Shown: positions 21,244 through 30,401, counted from the first letter of the stretch. The stretch: DNA of 64,000 bases from Micromonospora peucetia (GCF_900091625.1 NZ_FMIC01000002.1:1922001-1986000), one strand, 5' to 3'. Made by a program: numbers and translations. Notes: generated by a model not told the origin, from the letters alone.

Positions 21244-22713
21244 ATGTCGCGAATCAAGGAGTTCAACCTGCCCGACCTGGGCGAGGGGCTGGCCGAGGGC
21301 GAGATCCTCGCCTGGCTGGTCAAGGTCGGTGACGTCATCGAGCTGAACCAGCCGATCGTCGAGGTGGAGACGGCCAAGGCTGCCGTCGAGATCCCGGCGA
21401 AGTGGGCCGGCCAGGTGCAGGCGATCTTCCACCCGGAGGGGAGCACGATCGAGGTCGGCACGCCGATCATCGCGATCGACACCGATCCGGGCGCCGGGCC
21501 GATCGAGGCGTCGACGACCGGCGCGCCGGCTTCCGCCCTGCCCACCCCGTCGGCGGCGTCGCTGGCCGCGGTCGAGGTGGCACCGGCCGAGGGCGCGGTC
21601 GAGCCGGGTCTGATCGGCGGTCCCGCCCCGGGTGGGCGTACCGCCGTGCTGGTCGGCTACGGCCCCCGCACCACGGCGGCCAAGCGCCGCCCCCGCAAGG
21701 GCGAGACCCCGGTGCCGACCCAGGCGCCGGCTCCGGCCGCGCCCGTCGCGCCGGCTGCCCCGGCCGTCCCGGCTCCGCCGGTGGCGACCGCGCCGTCGAA
21801 CGGTCACGGCCCGACGGGCGGACCGGTGCTGGCCAAGCCGCCGGTACGCAAGCTCGCCAAGGACCTCGGCGTCGACCTGTCCACGCTGACCGGGTCGGGG
21901 CCGCTGGGCTCGGTCACCCGGGAGGACGTACAGCGGGCGGCGGACGGGGCCACGGCGGCGGCCGAGCCGCTCGCGGTGTCGGCCCAGGCCACGACGGCGG
22001 CGAGCTTCGGCGCGGACCGCGAGCAGCGCATCCCCGTCAAGGGGGTACGCAAGCTCACCGCCGAGAACATGTCCCGCTCGGCGTTCACCGCGCCGCACGT
22101 CACGGAGTTCCTCACCGTCGACGTGACCCGGGCGATGAAGGCCCTGGACCGGCTCCGCGACCGGCGGGAGTGGCGTGACGTACGGGTCTCGCCGCTGCTG
22201 CTGGTGGCCAAGGCGGTGCTGCTGGCGGTCCGGCGTCACCCGATGGTCAACTCGACCTGGGCGGGCGACGAGATCGTCGTCAAGGACTACGTCAACCTGG
22301 GCATCGCGGCGGCCACGGAGCGCGGGCTGATCGTGCCGAACATCAAGGACGCCGGCCGGCTCTCGCTGCGCGAACTGGCGGACGCGATGACCGGCCTGGT
22401 GCAGACGGCCAAGGCCGGGAAGACCTCGCCGGCCGACATGTCCGGTGGCACGCTGACGATCACCAACGTCGGCGTGTTCGGGGTGGACACCGGTACGCCG
22501 ATCCTGCCCCCGGGCGAGTCGGCGATCCTGGCCTTCGGCGCGGTCCGCGAGATGCCCTGGGTGCACAAGGGCAAGGTCCGGCCGCGTCAGGTCACCACGC
22601 TGGGCCTGTCCTTCGACCACCGGATCATCGACGGTGAGCTCGGCTCGAAGTTCCTGCGCGACATCGGGGAGTTCCTGGCCGATCCGGAGGCGGCGCTGCT
22701 CGCCTGGACCTGA
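21244..22713 (+). CDS. Dihydrolipoamide acyltransferase (E2) of the same complex
   Basis: The 489-residue E2 core carries one lipoyl domain at the N-terminus (VETAKAAVEIPAKWAGQV, lipoyl Lys near 45). A long Ala/Pro linker (about 95-195) and a peripheral-subunit-binding domain (AKPPVRKLAKDLGVDLSTLT, near 200) follow. The acyltransferase domain ends in the catalytic FDHRIIDGELGSKFL near 460. It begins at the ATG at 21244; the frame is open further upstream but overlaps E1 beta. No E3 gene lies nearby; the shared lipoamide dehydrogenase is usually encoded elsewhere. A strong terminator follows. Confidence 0.93.
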   Translation: MSRIKEFNLPDLGEGLAEGEILAWLVKVGDVIELNQPIVEVETAKAAVEIPAKWAGQVQAIFHPEGSTIEVGTPIIAIDTDPGAGPIEASTTGAPASALPTPSAASLAAVEVAPAEGAVEPGLIGGPAPGGRTAVLVGYGPRTTAAKRRPRKGETPVPTQAPAPAAPVAPAAPAVPAPPVATAPSNGHGPTGGPVLAKPPVRKLAKDLGVDLSTLTGSGPLGSVTREDVQRAADGATAAAEPLAVSAQATTAASFGADREQRIPVKGVRKLTAENMSRSAFTAPHVTEFLTVDVTRAMKALDRLRDRREWRDVRVSPLLLVAKAVLLAVRRHPMVNSTWAGDEIVVKDYVNLGIAAATERGLIVPNIKDAGRLSLRELADAMTGLVQTAKAGKTSPADMSGGTLTITNVGVFGVDTGTPILPPGESAILAFGAVREMPWVHKGKVRPRQVTTLGLSFDHRIIDGELGSKFLRDIGEFLADPEAALLAWT

Positions 22714-22728
22714 CCGGTCTCGACGCCA

Positions 22729-22775
22729 GCCACGGCCGGTGTGCACGGGTTAACGCCCGGCACACCGGCCGTGGC
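22729..22775 (+). terminator. Terminator of the 2-oxo acid dehydrogenase operon
   Basis: Perfect 16-bp arms (GCCACGGCCGGTGTGC at 22729-22744; complement at 22760-22775), 15-nt loop, 15 bases past the E2 stop. Confidence 0.85.
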
Positions 22776-22931
22776 CGTTGGGAGACGAAAACGTCAGCCA
22801 GCAGGCCTCCATACCTTCGATTGTTCAGCCCGTGTCCCAGCTCACCTAAGAATCGATGGAAGTTTGGGCCGCCTTGGGGTTCAATAGAGACATCAAGGGG
22901 CTGACAACCGAATAGCCAGGAGGAGAAACCC

Positions 22932-23069
22932 GTGAGCATGATCGAGCGAATCCGCAACCGCCGCGACGCCAACCGCCGCGCCCGTGCCATCGAGCACGCG
23001 CTGCGCTCCGCCAACTCGCCCGCGGTCCGCGAAGAGCTCCTCGCCATCGCCCAGCGTCACATGAGCTGA
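22932..23069 (+). CDS. Small basic protein, 45 aa
   Basis: A GTG start with AGGAGGAG eight bases upstream opens a 45-codon frame that is too short for ordinary gene calling. The product is helical and strongly basic in its first half (SMIERIRNRRDANRRARAIE) and then LRSANSPAVREELLAIAQRH. No membrane segment is present. It has its own terminator at 23100-23134 and a preceding intergenic region with an AATAGA-type -10 element near 22884. Actinobacterial genomes of this type seem to carry such a gene; its function is unknown. Confidence 0.78.
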   Translation: MSMIERIRNRRDANRRARAIEHALRSANSPAVREELLAIAQRHMS

Positions 23070-23099
23070 CGCCCGCAACTTTTCTCACCTCCTCCAGAT

Positions 23100-23134
23100 C
23101 GATGACCCGCCCGGTCCGCCCGGGCGGGTCATCG
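23100..23134 (+). terminator. Terminator of the 45-aa gene
   Basis: Perfect 14-bp arms (CGATGACCCGCCCG at 23100-23113; complement at 23121-23134) with a 7-nt loop and a following GCGTTT. Confidence 0.85.
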
Positions 23135-23412
23135 GCGTTTCACACCGGTTGGCACCGGGATTCCACCTCGCCCCAGCGCCCGGTACGGTGGGCTTCGGTC
23201 GTCACCCGCCGACCCGGAGCAGTCGAGTCGATAGAAGCCACTCGACACCCTCCGGCCACGTGGAGTGACGACCGTGCTCCCCGGGTGCCCCCGGGCGGTC
23301 ACCGGATACGGTGCGGGGAGCCGGCACGGCCGGTACACCGGCGACGCCGGCCACCCTGCTGAGCAGACCGAGTCGGCAGCGGCGGCCGACAGGTGATGGA
23401 GGAGGCGCACGC
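23135..23412. other. Upstream region of the large Gly/Pro/Gln-rich protein gene
   Basis: About 280 bases with no gene. It should contain the promoter of the gene at 23413, but no clear consensus elements stand out. The frame of that gene is open back to 23311, but the strong ribosome site supports the later start. Confidence 0.4.
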
Positions 23413-26061
23413 ATGACGTCCGAGGGCACGCACCACCCCGGCCAGCAGCCGGACGAGGTGTCGCCGGGCGCCGGCGGACCGGCGCCGTACGGCGACCGCC
23501 CGGCACAGCAGGACAACGGCTACGGCGCCGGCGCCCCCGACCTGGGCTGGGCGCCCCCGCCGCCGTCGGGGCGACCGAGCCCGCCCGCCTGGGGCGCACA
23601 GGGTGAGCAGCCGCCGGCCCCCGCGTGGGCCGCCCAGGCACCACAGCAGACCGAGCCGGCCCAGCCCGGCCAGTGGGGACCGGCCGGCGGTTCGCCGCAG
23701 CCGGCGTGGCCGGGTGCACAGGAGCAGGCCGGCCCCGCCTGGGCCGCCGCACAGCCGCCACACGCCACCCCGCAGCCGCCGCACGCCGGCCCGGAGCAGC
23801 CCGCCTGGGGAGCCGCCGAGCAGGCCTCTCCCGCCTGGGCACCGCCCGAGCCCGCCGCCCGTGGCGCCGCCCGCGTCCCACAGGCCACCCCCACCCCCCA
23901 GCCCTGGCCCACCCAGGACGACCCCGCCCGCTCCGGCGGCTGGAACACCGAACCCGCCCAGGACCCCGCCCCCACCAGCGGCTGGAACCCGGAACAACAC
24001 CAGGACGACCCCAACCGCTCCGGCAGCTGGAACGGCGGCGGCCAGCAGCAGGACGAGCAGCCCGGCTGGGGATCGGCCGAGGGTGTCACCCGGGACGACC
24101 GGCCCCCGCAGGACGGCTGGACCGCACAGCAGGACGACCCGAACCGCTCCGGCGGTTGGAACGGCGGCGGCCAGCAGCAGAGCGAGCAGCCCGGCTGGGG
24201 AGCCGCCGAGCAGGCCTCTCCCGCCTGGGCACCGCCCGAGCCCGCCGCCCGTGGCGCCGCCCGCGTCCCACAGGCCACCCCCACCCCCCAGCCCTGGCCC
24301 ACCCAGGACGACCCCGCCCGCTCCGGCGGCTGGAACACCGAACCCGCCCAGGACCCCGCCCAGCCCACCTCCACCCCGCCCGGCCGGGCTTCCGTCCCGG
24401 TGCCCGGCGACGGCGGAGCGACGCCATGGGGTTCCTCCCCGGAGAACCCCCCGCAGTGGGCCGGCAACGCCGGCGAGCGTCCGGCCGTACCGGACGTCGA
24501 GCCGTGGTCGGCGGACGAGGTGTGGGGCCGCGCGGACGCGGGCGAGCCCGCCCCGGGCCGGGCCGGCAACGGCTGGGAGCCGGAGCGGGCCGAAGAGCCG
24601 CCGATCTACCAGCCGGCACCAGGGCCCGGAATCTCGCCGGCCAACGCGGTGCCGCTACCGCCGCAGGAGCAGCGGGTGCCCGGCGCCAGCCTGGCCGCCG
24701 CCCCGCCGGTCGCCTATGCACCGCCGGCCCAGTTCGCCCCCGAGCAGCCCGGCCGGGACGGCGGCCTGCCGTCGTACGAGCAGGAGCAGCCGGGCTGGGC
24801 GCAGGCCGGTTCCCGGCACGACGAGCCGCAGTCGCCCGCCGGGCCGGTGGTCCCCACTCCCCGTAGCTCGCCGGAGGCGGGCGGGTGGGCGGGCGTACCG
24901 TCGCCGGAGGGCGCCGATTCGGCCGCCAGCGGTGTCTCGGCGAGCGCCGCGGTGCCGCTGGCCAGCCGGGTGATGCCCCCGACCGACCAGGCCCTGCGAC
25001 CGGGCGGCACGTCCGCGCCGCAGCCCCGGGTGTACGGCCGGCCGGCCCGCCCGGAGCCGACGGACGAGCCGGAGCAGGGCGACCCGAGCGGGCACCGGCC
25101 GGACCACGCTCCGGCGCCCCGGTTCGACCAGGGGCCGGACCCGCGCTTCGAGCAGGGACCGGACCCACGGTTCGAGCAGGGACCGGACCCGCGCTTCGAC
25201 CAGGCCTCCGAGGCCCGGTTCGACCAGGGACCGGATCCCCGGTTCGGCCAGGAGCCGCGCTTCGGACAGGGCCAGGACAACCGGTTCGACCAGGGCCCCG
25301 AGGCCCGGTTCGACCAGGGACCGGATCCCCGGTTCGACCAGGGTCCGGAGGTTCGCTTCGACGACCGGGACCGGGCGCCGGGCGGGACCGCCGTCTTCGG
25401 CGCGGCAGCCCCGGTGGCGCCCGCCTCGCCGGCCGCGCCGCCGGCCTTCCCGCCGGGCGTGCCGTCCTTCGTCGACGCGCCGCACAGCAACCGGCCCGTG
25501 AACGGGGTCCGGCCGCACAGCGACGCGGACCGACCTGCCGACCCCTTCGGTACGCCGGCAGCCGGCGGTGCCGCACCCGGCTACGGGCCCGCCCCGACGA
25601 CCGGGCCGACGCCGGGCGGTGCGTTCCCGCCGCCGCAGCAGCAGTCCGGCCCGTCGTGGGACCAGGGCGGCTCGGAGCAGGACCAGGGTCGGTTCGACTC
25701 GTTCAAGCCGATCGCGGAGCCGAAGGCCGAGGCCCCGCTGCCCAAGGTGCGCAACGGCCGGGTGCTCGCGGCGGTGCTCGTCGCGGCGGTGCTCATCCTG
25801 GCGGTGCCGCTGGGTCTGCTCATGCTGCTCGGCAAGGTCGGCGGCGAGGACGCGGCCCCCGCGTTCGACCCGGCGGTCGGCAGCTGCGTCAAGCAGTCGG
25901 GCGAGGGCGCGACGGCGGCCGAGTGCGGCGACGCGGGCGCCTTCACCGTGGTCTCCAAGGTGGACGCGAAGGACAAGTGCGCCGACCCCGCCCAGCCGCA
26001 CGTGGTGCTTCAGGGCAGCGGAGCCAACCGGGTGCTCTGCCTCAAGCCGGCAGGTCAGTAG
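23413..26061 (+). CDS. Large disordered Pro/Gly/Gln/Trp-rich membrane protein with C-terminal extracellular domain
   Basis: An 882-residue protein starting at ATG 23413 behind GGAGGAGG. Roughly the first 770 residues are low-complexity and presumably cytoplasmic. They include W-G/A-rich repeats (PGWGAAEQASPAWAPPEPAA occurs twice in a 390-bp-spaced duplication) and RFDQGPDPRFEQGPDPRF-type repeats near 570-650. One transmembrane segment lies near 781-808 (VLAAVLVAAVLILAVPLGLL). The final 70 residues form a small domain with four Cys (SCVKQ; AECGDAG; DKCADP; RVLCLKP), likely two disulfides outside the cell. That ending resembles the extracellular domain found in other actinobacterial membrane proteins with disordered N-termini. 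Function unknown. Confidence 0.82.
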   Translation: MTSEGTHHPGQQPDEVSPGAGGPAPYGDRPAQQDNGYGAGAPDLGWAPPPPSGRPSPPAWGAQGEQPPAPAWAAQAPQQTEPAQPGQWGPAGGSPQPAWPGAQEQAGPAWAAAQPPHATPQPPHAGPEQPAWGAAEQASPAWAPPEPAARGAARVPQATPTPQPWPTQDDPARSGGWNTEPAQDPAPTSGWNPEQHQDDPNRSGSWNGGGQQQDEQPGWGSAEGVTRDDRPPQDGWTAQQDDPNRSGGWNGGGQQQSEQPGWGAAEQASPAWAPPEPAARGAARVPQATPTPQPWPTQDDPARSGGWNTEPAQDPAQPTSTPPGRASVPVPGDGGATPWGSSPENPPQWAGNAGERPAVPDVEPWSADEVWGRADAGEPAPGRAGNGWEPERAEEPPIYQPAPGPGISPANAVPLPPQEQRVPGASLAAAPPVAYAPPAQFAPEQPGRDGGLPSYEQEQPGWAQAGSRHDEPQSPAGPVVPTPRSSPEAGGWAGVPSPEGADSAASGVSASAAVPLASRVMPPTDQALRPGGTSAPQPRVYGRPARPEPTDEPEQGDPSGHRPDHAPAPRFDQGPDPRFEQGPDPRFEQGPDPRFDQASEARFDQGPDPRFGQEPRFGQGQDNRFDQGPEARFDQGPDPRFDQGPEVRFDDRDRAPGGTAVFGAAAPVAPASPAAPPAFPPGVPSFVDAPHSNRPVNGVRPHSDADRPADPFGTPAAGGAAPGYGPAPTTGPTPGGAFPPPQQQSGPSWDQGGSEQDQGRFDSFKPIAEPKAEAPLPKVRNGRVLAAVLVAAVLILAVPLGLLMLLGKVGGEDAAPAFDPAVGSCVKQSGEGATAAECGDAGAFTVVSKVDAKDKCADPAQPHVVLQGSGANRVLCLKPAGQ
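23805..23971 (+). repeat. 167-bp perfect direct repeat, copy 1 (copy 2 at 24195-24361)
   Basis: Positions 23805-23971 and 24195-24361 are identical base for base, 390 bases apart and in the same frame. The unit encodes a W/P/G-rich stretch beginning near GAAEQASPAWAPPEPAARGA. Silent sites are also identical, so the duplication is recent or kept uniform by gene conversion. Confidence 0.93.
24195..24361 (+). repeat. 167-bp perfect direct repeat, copy 2
   Basis: Second copy of the unit at 23805-23971, identical in all bases and in frame within the same gene. The sequence between the copies (23972-24194) itself contains two related DPNRSGxWNGGGQQQ units, so the whole region is expanded by repeat duplication. 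Confidence 0.93.
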
Positions 26062-26063
26062 CC

Positions 26064-26113
26064 GCAAGCACGCCGGCGGGGCCACGGATGACCGTGGCCC
26101 CGCCGGCGCTTGC
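26064..26113. terminator. Bidirectional terminator between convergent genes
   Basis: A 16-bp perfect stem (GCCGGCGGGGCCACGG at 26072-26087; complement at 26092-26107, 4-nt loop) is extended by an outer GCAAGC/GCTTGC pair with a two-base bulge. It lies between the stops at 26061 and 26126. Confidence 0.88.
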
Positions 26114-26125
26114 GCTGCCAGGCGT

Positions 26126-27289
26126 TCAGGCGAGCGGACGCGGACTGGTCAGGGGTCCGCCCCAACCCGTCCCGGTGGAGAGGTAGAAGGTGGTCTCGTC
26201 CTTGATGACCGAGTGGTCGGCTCGCCCGTCTCCGTTGAAGTCCGCCCACCCGTTCGCGCCGGCAACCTCGAACTTGATGGACGGGTGCGAATAGGTGGTG
26301 CCGAAGGCGCTGCCGTTCGACACCGTGCAGACCCCGACATTGTTGTTGATCCGGCAGAAGTCGGGGCGGCCGTCACCGTTGAAGTCGGCCCATCCCCGGG
26401 TGGCCTGGTATCCGACATCCATGGCAGCCGAAGTGATGGTCGACCCGAAGTTGTTGCCCGTCGAGAGCGTGCACTGAACCGACTTGGAGACGGTGCCGAC
26501 GATCCGGCAGTAGTCGACGCGTCCGTCGCCGTTGAAGTCGACCCAGTCGCGGCTGTCGTCCCACCCGCCGTCCAGGCCGGCGGACGTGAAGGTGGCGCCG
26601 AACCCGGTGCCCGTGGATACCGTGCACTGAAGTTTGCTGGAATCGACAACGCGGCAGTAGTCGGCCCGGCCGTCACCGTTGACGTCCACCCAGTCCCGAC
26701 CGGCGTCCCAGCCCGCGTCAAGGTTGCCCGAGGTGTAGGTGGCGCCGAAGCCGGTGCCGGTGGAGACGGTGCACTGGACCTTCTGGCCCCAGGTCCCGAT
26801 CACCCGGCAGAAGTCGGCACGCCCGTCCGCGTTGAAGTCGACCCAGGCCTGACCTGCGGTCCAGCCTGGGTCGAGCCCTCCGGAGGTGTGCGTCGACCCG
26901 AACGACGTGCCGTTCGACAGGGTGCAGGAGAGAGACTTGCCTCCGGCCGCGACCACGCGGCAGTAGTCGACACGACGATCGCCGTTGAAGTCGACCCAGG
27001 CCCGCCCCTCCTTGTAACCATGGTCCTGGTTGAACGCCGTGATCTTCTGGCCGAGGCCGGTGCCCGTGGAGAGCACACACCTCAGATCTGTATTCATATG
27101 GATTGAGCAGTAATCGGCTTTCCCGTCGCCGTTGAAGTCACCCCAGGCCGCGAACCCATTGATACCCTCGACGCCTGCCGACGCCGCTTGCACGACGGTT
27201 GGCGGCGTAACGGCAATGGAACCGAGCAGGAGAGCGGCGGCGATAAGCACACGAGCCCCCCATCTTCTGAGGTTTCGCCCGTACGACAT
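26126..27289 (-). CDS. Secreted FG-GAP/VCBS-type repeat protein with a cysteine pair per repeat
   Basis: A 387-residue exported protein. The signal peptide (MSYGRNLRRWGARVLIAAAL, then LLLGSIAVTPPTVVQAASA) has a twin-Arg-like RR followed by a hydrophobic core and an Ala-x-Ala cleavage region near 35. The mature part is seven repeats of about 50 residues, each opening with a WxDFNGDGxxDYC-type calcium-binding loop (DxNxDGxxD). In the first six repeats a second Cys follows 9 to 14 residues later (for example DYCRVVAAGGKSLSCTLS), so twelve Cys could form one disulfide per blade. The seventh lacks both. This is a beta-propeller-like FG-GAP fold; no enzymatic domain is visible. A ligand-binding or adhesive role is inferred. 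It is divergent from a LuxR-type regulator. Confidence 0.85.
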   Translation of the reverse strand: MSYGRNLRRWGARVLIAAALLLGSIAVTPPTVVQAASAGVEGINGFAAWGDFNGDGKADYCSIHMNTDLRCVLSTGTGLGQKITAFNQDHGYKEGRAWVDFNGDRRVDYCRVVAAGGKSLSCTLSNGTSFGSTHTSGGLDPGWTAGQAWVDFNADGRADFCRVIGTWGQKVQCTVSTGTGFGATYTSGNLDAGWDAGRDWVDVNGDGRADYCRVVDSSKLQCTVSTGTGFGATFTSAGLDGGWDDSRDWVDFNGDGRVDYCRIVGTVSKSVQCTLSTGNNFGSTITSAAMDVGYQATRGWADFNGDGRPDFCRINNNVGVCTVSNGSAFGTTYSHPSIKFEVAGANGWADFNGDGRADHSVIKDETTFYLSTGTGWGGPLTSPRPLA

Positions 27290-27685
27290 TGTGGATAACC
27301 CACTTTCTGGTGGCGGTCGAGATCTTTTTGACAAATGCTTATTCCGCCAATCAGCGGAATTCGTGCGCCCGGAATGGCGTCGCCACTGATGATGTCCCGA
27401 CACCTTGGCCACACGCGTGAGTAGCGAATACTCAGCCGAATGTGCCCCAGGTCACAGATTGTGTCCGAGTCTGGACCAAGGACGAGTGGGGCGCGCTGCG
27501 TGACCGACGGTCGGAGGGCGGGCGGCGAACGGTCGGAAGCCGCACCCGTCTGGGGCAGGACCAGTCGACTGGATGTGCCGGTATCAAGGCCCAGCGCTCG
27601 ATCTACGCGCCATGCCAGCTGGATATCCTGACAGGCCGGTTTTGTCACCCCCGGTGCCGCGAACACCCGCACAACAGGAGTTCCC
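27290..27685. other. Divergent intergenic region, FG-GAP gene / LuxR-type regulator
   Basis: About 400 bases with no gene. Its base composition falls near 27290-27460 (several AT-rich stretches, for example around 27320-27360), which is unusual here and suits divergent promoters or an acquired segment. I see no clear operator repeat. Confidence 0.5.
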
Positions 27686-30331
27686 GTGCCCGACGCGATG
27701 ATCAGGTCGACCGCTCAGATCGGACGACGGTGGCCGCTGGTGGGCCGCGACCCCGACGTCGACCGGACGGTCGAGCGACTGCTGGCACCCGAGGGACGCT
27801 CAGTGCTGGTCACCGGTCGCCCGGGGGTGGGCAAGAGCCGGGTCCTGGAGGCGGTCCTGCACCGCTGCGTGGCCAAGGGTCACCACGTGCTGCGGGCCAA
27901 CGGCACCGTGACGGACCACGGTGCCCCACTCGATGCGGCCCGTCACCTGGCCCCGCAGGTGGAGCCGCTCGGCACCACACCCGCAGAAGCCCTGCACCGG
28001 ATCGTCGCGAGGCTTCTCCGACCGACCGGGCAGCACCTGGCCGTTCTCGCCATCGACAACATGAGCGAACTGGACGAGGCTTCCGCGCGACTGGTGGGAA
28101 AGCTGGCCTCGGAGAACAGGGTGCGGGTGCTGCTCGCGGCGGAAGAGACGGCGATCGGCACGGGTCCGGTCGATGTACTACGCCGGACCGTACGGCTCGA
28201 CCGGGTGGATCTCGCACCACTGGATTGGCAACACACCAGGCAACTGGCCGCAGCCGCATTCGGCACCGACGTCGACGGGCTCACCGCGGACGAGTTGTGG
28301 CAGCTCACCGGAGGTAATCCACTCTTCCTCCGCGAGGTGTTGCGGAACGCGGTGGAGAACGACGCGCTGACCCTCCACGATCACGTGGTGGGCTGGCGGC
28401 AGGGTGCGGCGATCCGGTCCTGGGCCGGTGACGCGTTGACGGGGCCGTTGGGGTCGCTGTCGGCGGAGGAGACCGCAGCACTGCGATACATCACGTACGG
28501 TGACGGGGCCCCGATCGAAGTGATCGAACGCCTCGCCCCGGTGCCGGTGATCGAACGCCTGGAGGAGCTCGGCCTCATCCGGCTCGACCAGTCCAGCCCG
28601 TCCACGATGGTCACCGTGGCCCACCCGCTCACCGCTCGTGCCGTCCGTACCCGGACCGGCCCGTTACGAGCCCGGCGCGTACACGGCGAGTTGGTTGCGG
28701 CGCTGGTGGCGACCGGGTTCCGCGACCGGGTCCGCGAGGTCGTGTGGCGGCTCGCCGCCCAGTTCGAGGTCTCCGATGACGAGGTGCTGCGAGCCTCTAC
28801 GGAGGCACTACTCGGCCACGACGCAGCCACCGCGGAGCACCTCGCGCGACAGGTGCACAGCCCCGCAGCCGCCTGGCACCTCGGCCGCGCACTGCTCGCC
28901 CGGGGCGATCACCGCTCGGCGGAGCGATGGTTGGCCGAGGCGTACCGGCACCTGGCCGACCCGGCGTCACGCGCGAACGCGGCCGCTCTGCGCGCCGTCA
29001 ACCGGTGTTGGGGGATCGACGGGCCGCACAGCGCGCTTCAGGTGGTCGCCGAGGCACGGGCCGCGCTACCCACCGACGTCCACGACGACCTGATGGCGGC
29101 CGAGGCATTCGTCTTGGCCCTCGCCGGCTCAGCCGCCGAGGCGGCCGAGGCGGCGGACCGGCTTCTGCACCCACCGCAGGACCCGCTCCTGGCGAGCGTG
29201 CTCCCCCCGCTCCGCCCGCGACTCCTGCTGCTGCGTGGAAGACCCGAGCGGGCCGTCGCGGAACTCCCCACGGACCTGAGCGAAAAGCCCTCGATCTGGC
29301 CTGCGATGCGCGCGCTTCTCCAGGCCACTCACGTGCAGGCCCTCATCATGGCCGGCGAGGTCCGCCAGGCCGCCGACCTGGTGGGACGCTACTACCGGGA
29401 CGCCGTGGGGCACGGCACGCCGGACGGGGTGGCCACCATCGCCCTGGTGGGCGGGATCTGCGCCTATTACCAGGGGCACGCCGGGCAGGCGGCACGGTGG
29501 CTGCGTGAGGCCCGTGCGCTCACCGCCGAGCAGCCCGGTTTCAGGTTCCGGGAAACCCTGCTGGCAATCGGCGTCGGTGTCGAGGCACAACTCGGGCAGG
29601 CCAAGAACGCCCAGGAACTGCTTTCCCGACTCGGGCGGGGCGGAACGGAACGCACCACTGTCGACTACGGGGCCTTCGGCGAGGTGTGGGCGCTGGTCAT
29701 CTCCGGCAACCGAAGCGGAGCCGCCACCCTCCTACGCCGTCTGGCCGCCGAGGCGGACAAGGCCGGCAACCCGCTGATGGCCATGGAGTTCCTGCATGTG
29801 GAGGTACGGCTCGCCCCGTCCGCTGCGGTCGCCGGCCGATTCCGCGGACTCGCAGCCAGGACGGATGGCCTGCTCTTCGCTCTCTTCGCCGAACACGCGG
29901 GGGCGTTGGCCCGCCGGGACGCGCGCGCGCTGAACCGGGTCAGCGCGACGTTCGAGGAGCTGGGATACCGAGGCTTCGCGCTGGAAGCCGCAGCCAACGG
30001 GGCGATGTTCGGTGGCGGCCGGGTCACGAACGCACTGGCCAGACGGACGCAACGGCTGCTCGGCGAGCACCAGGGCACCTGGCCGGAGTGGCTGCCCGAG
30101 CCGAAGACGGCTCCGGCTCTGACCGACCGGGAACGGCAGGTCAGCGAACTCGCCGCGACCGGCATGGACACCCCCGCGATCGCCAGGGCGCTGACCATCT
30201 CGGCGCGCACCGCCGAGAACCACCTTCATCGCGCCTACCAAAAGCTCGGCATCCATCGCCGTCACGAACTCGCCAGGGCGCTCGCCGAGGACGGATTCGT
30301 CCTGCCCGCGATTGCCCGCCAGGTCGTGTGA
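27686..30331 (+). CDS. LuxR-family ATPase regulator (LAL type)
   Basis: An 881-residue cytoplasmic regulator. An N-terminal STAND/AAA ATPase domain starts with PLVGRDPDVDRTVERLL and carries Walker A VTGRPGVGKSRV near residue 43 and a Walker B-like VLAIDNMSELDEA near 118. A long helical middle with TPR-like repeats follows (about 330-800, rich in Ala, Leu and Arg). The end is a LuxR/GerE helix-turn-helix: LTDRERQVSELAATGMDTPA, then TISARTAENHLHRAYQKLGI (about 812-865). The GTG at 27686 has AGGAG upstream. LAL proteins usually activate nearby or pathway genes on sensing a ligand. The divergent secreted repeat protein is an obvious candidate target, but this is inference. Confidence 0.9.
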   Translation: MPDAMIRSTAQIGRRWPLVGRDPDVDRTVERLLAPEGRSVLVTGRPGVGKSRVLEAVLHRCVAKGHHVLRANGTVTDHGAPLDAARHLAPQVEPLGTTPAEALHRIVARLLRPTGQHLAVLAIDNMSELDEASARLVGKLASENRVRVLLAAEETAIGTGPVDVLRRTVRLDRVDLAPLDWQHTRQLAAAAFGTDVDGLTADELWQLTGGNPLFLREVLRNAVENDALTLHDHVVGWRQGAAIRSWAGDALTGPLGSLSAEETAALRYITYGDGAPIEVIERLAPVPVIERLEELGLIRLDQSSPSTMVTVAHPLTARAVRTRTGPLRARRVHGELVAALVATGFRDRVREVVWRLAAQFEVSDDEVLRASTEALLGHDAATAEHLARQVHSPAAAWHLGRALLARGDHRSAERWLAEAYRHLADPASRANAAALRAVNRCWGIDGPHSALQVVAEARAALPTDVHDDLMAAEAFVLALAGSAAEAAEAADRLLHPPQDPLLASVLPPLRPRLLLLRGRPERAVAELPTDLSEKPSIWPAMRALLQATHVQALIMAGEVRQAADLVGRYYRDAVGHGTPDGVATIALVGGICAYYQGHAGQAARWLREARALTAEQPGFRFRETLLAIGVGVEAQLGQAKNAQELLSRLGRGGTERTTVDYGAFGEVWALVISGNRSGAATLLRRLAAEADKAGNPLMAMEFLHVEVRLAPSAAVAGRFRGLAARTDGLLFALFAEHAGALARRDARALNRVSATFEELGYRGFALEAAANGAMFGGGRVTNALARRTQRLLGEHQGTWPEWLPEPKTAPALTDRERQVSELAATGMDTPAIARALTISARTAENHLHRAYQKLGIHRRHELARALAEDGFVLPAIARQVV

Positions 30332-30352
30332 CGGCCCCGGTCGTACGTACGA

Positions 30353-30383
30353 AGCGCCCGCCCCCGGTGTGGGGACGGGCGCT
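30353..30383. terminator. Hairpin between the LuxR-type gene and DUF397 gene
   Basis: AGCGCCCG (30353-30360) pairs with CGGGCGCT (30376-30383), extended by CCCC/GGGG with one bulged base. It separates two convergent genes. The right half also occurs at 33001, showing where the DUF397 duplication begins. Confidence 0.65.
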
Positions 30384-30401
30384 CTCGCGCGTCTGGGGCG
30401 G

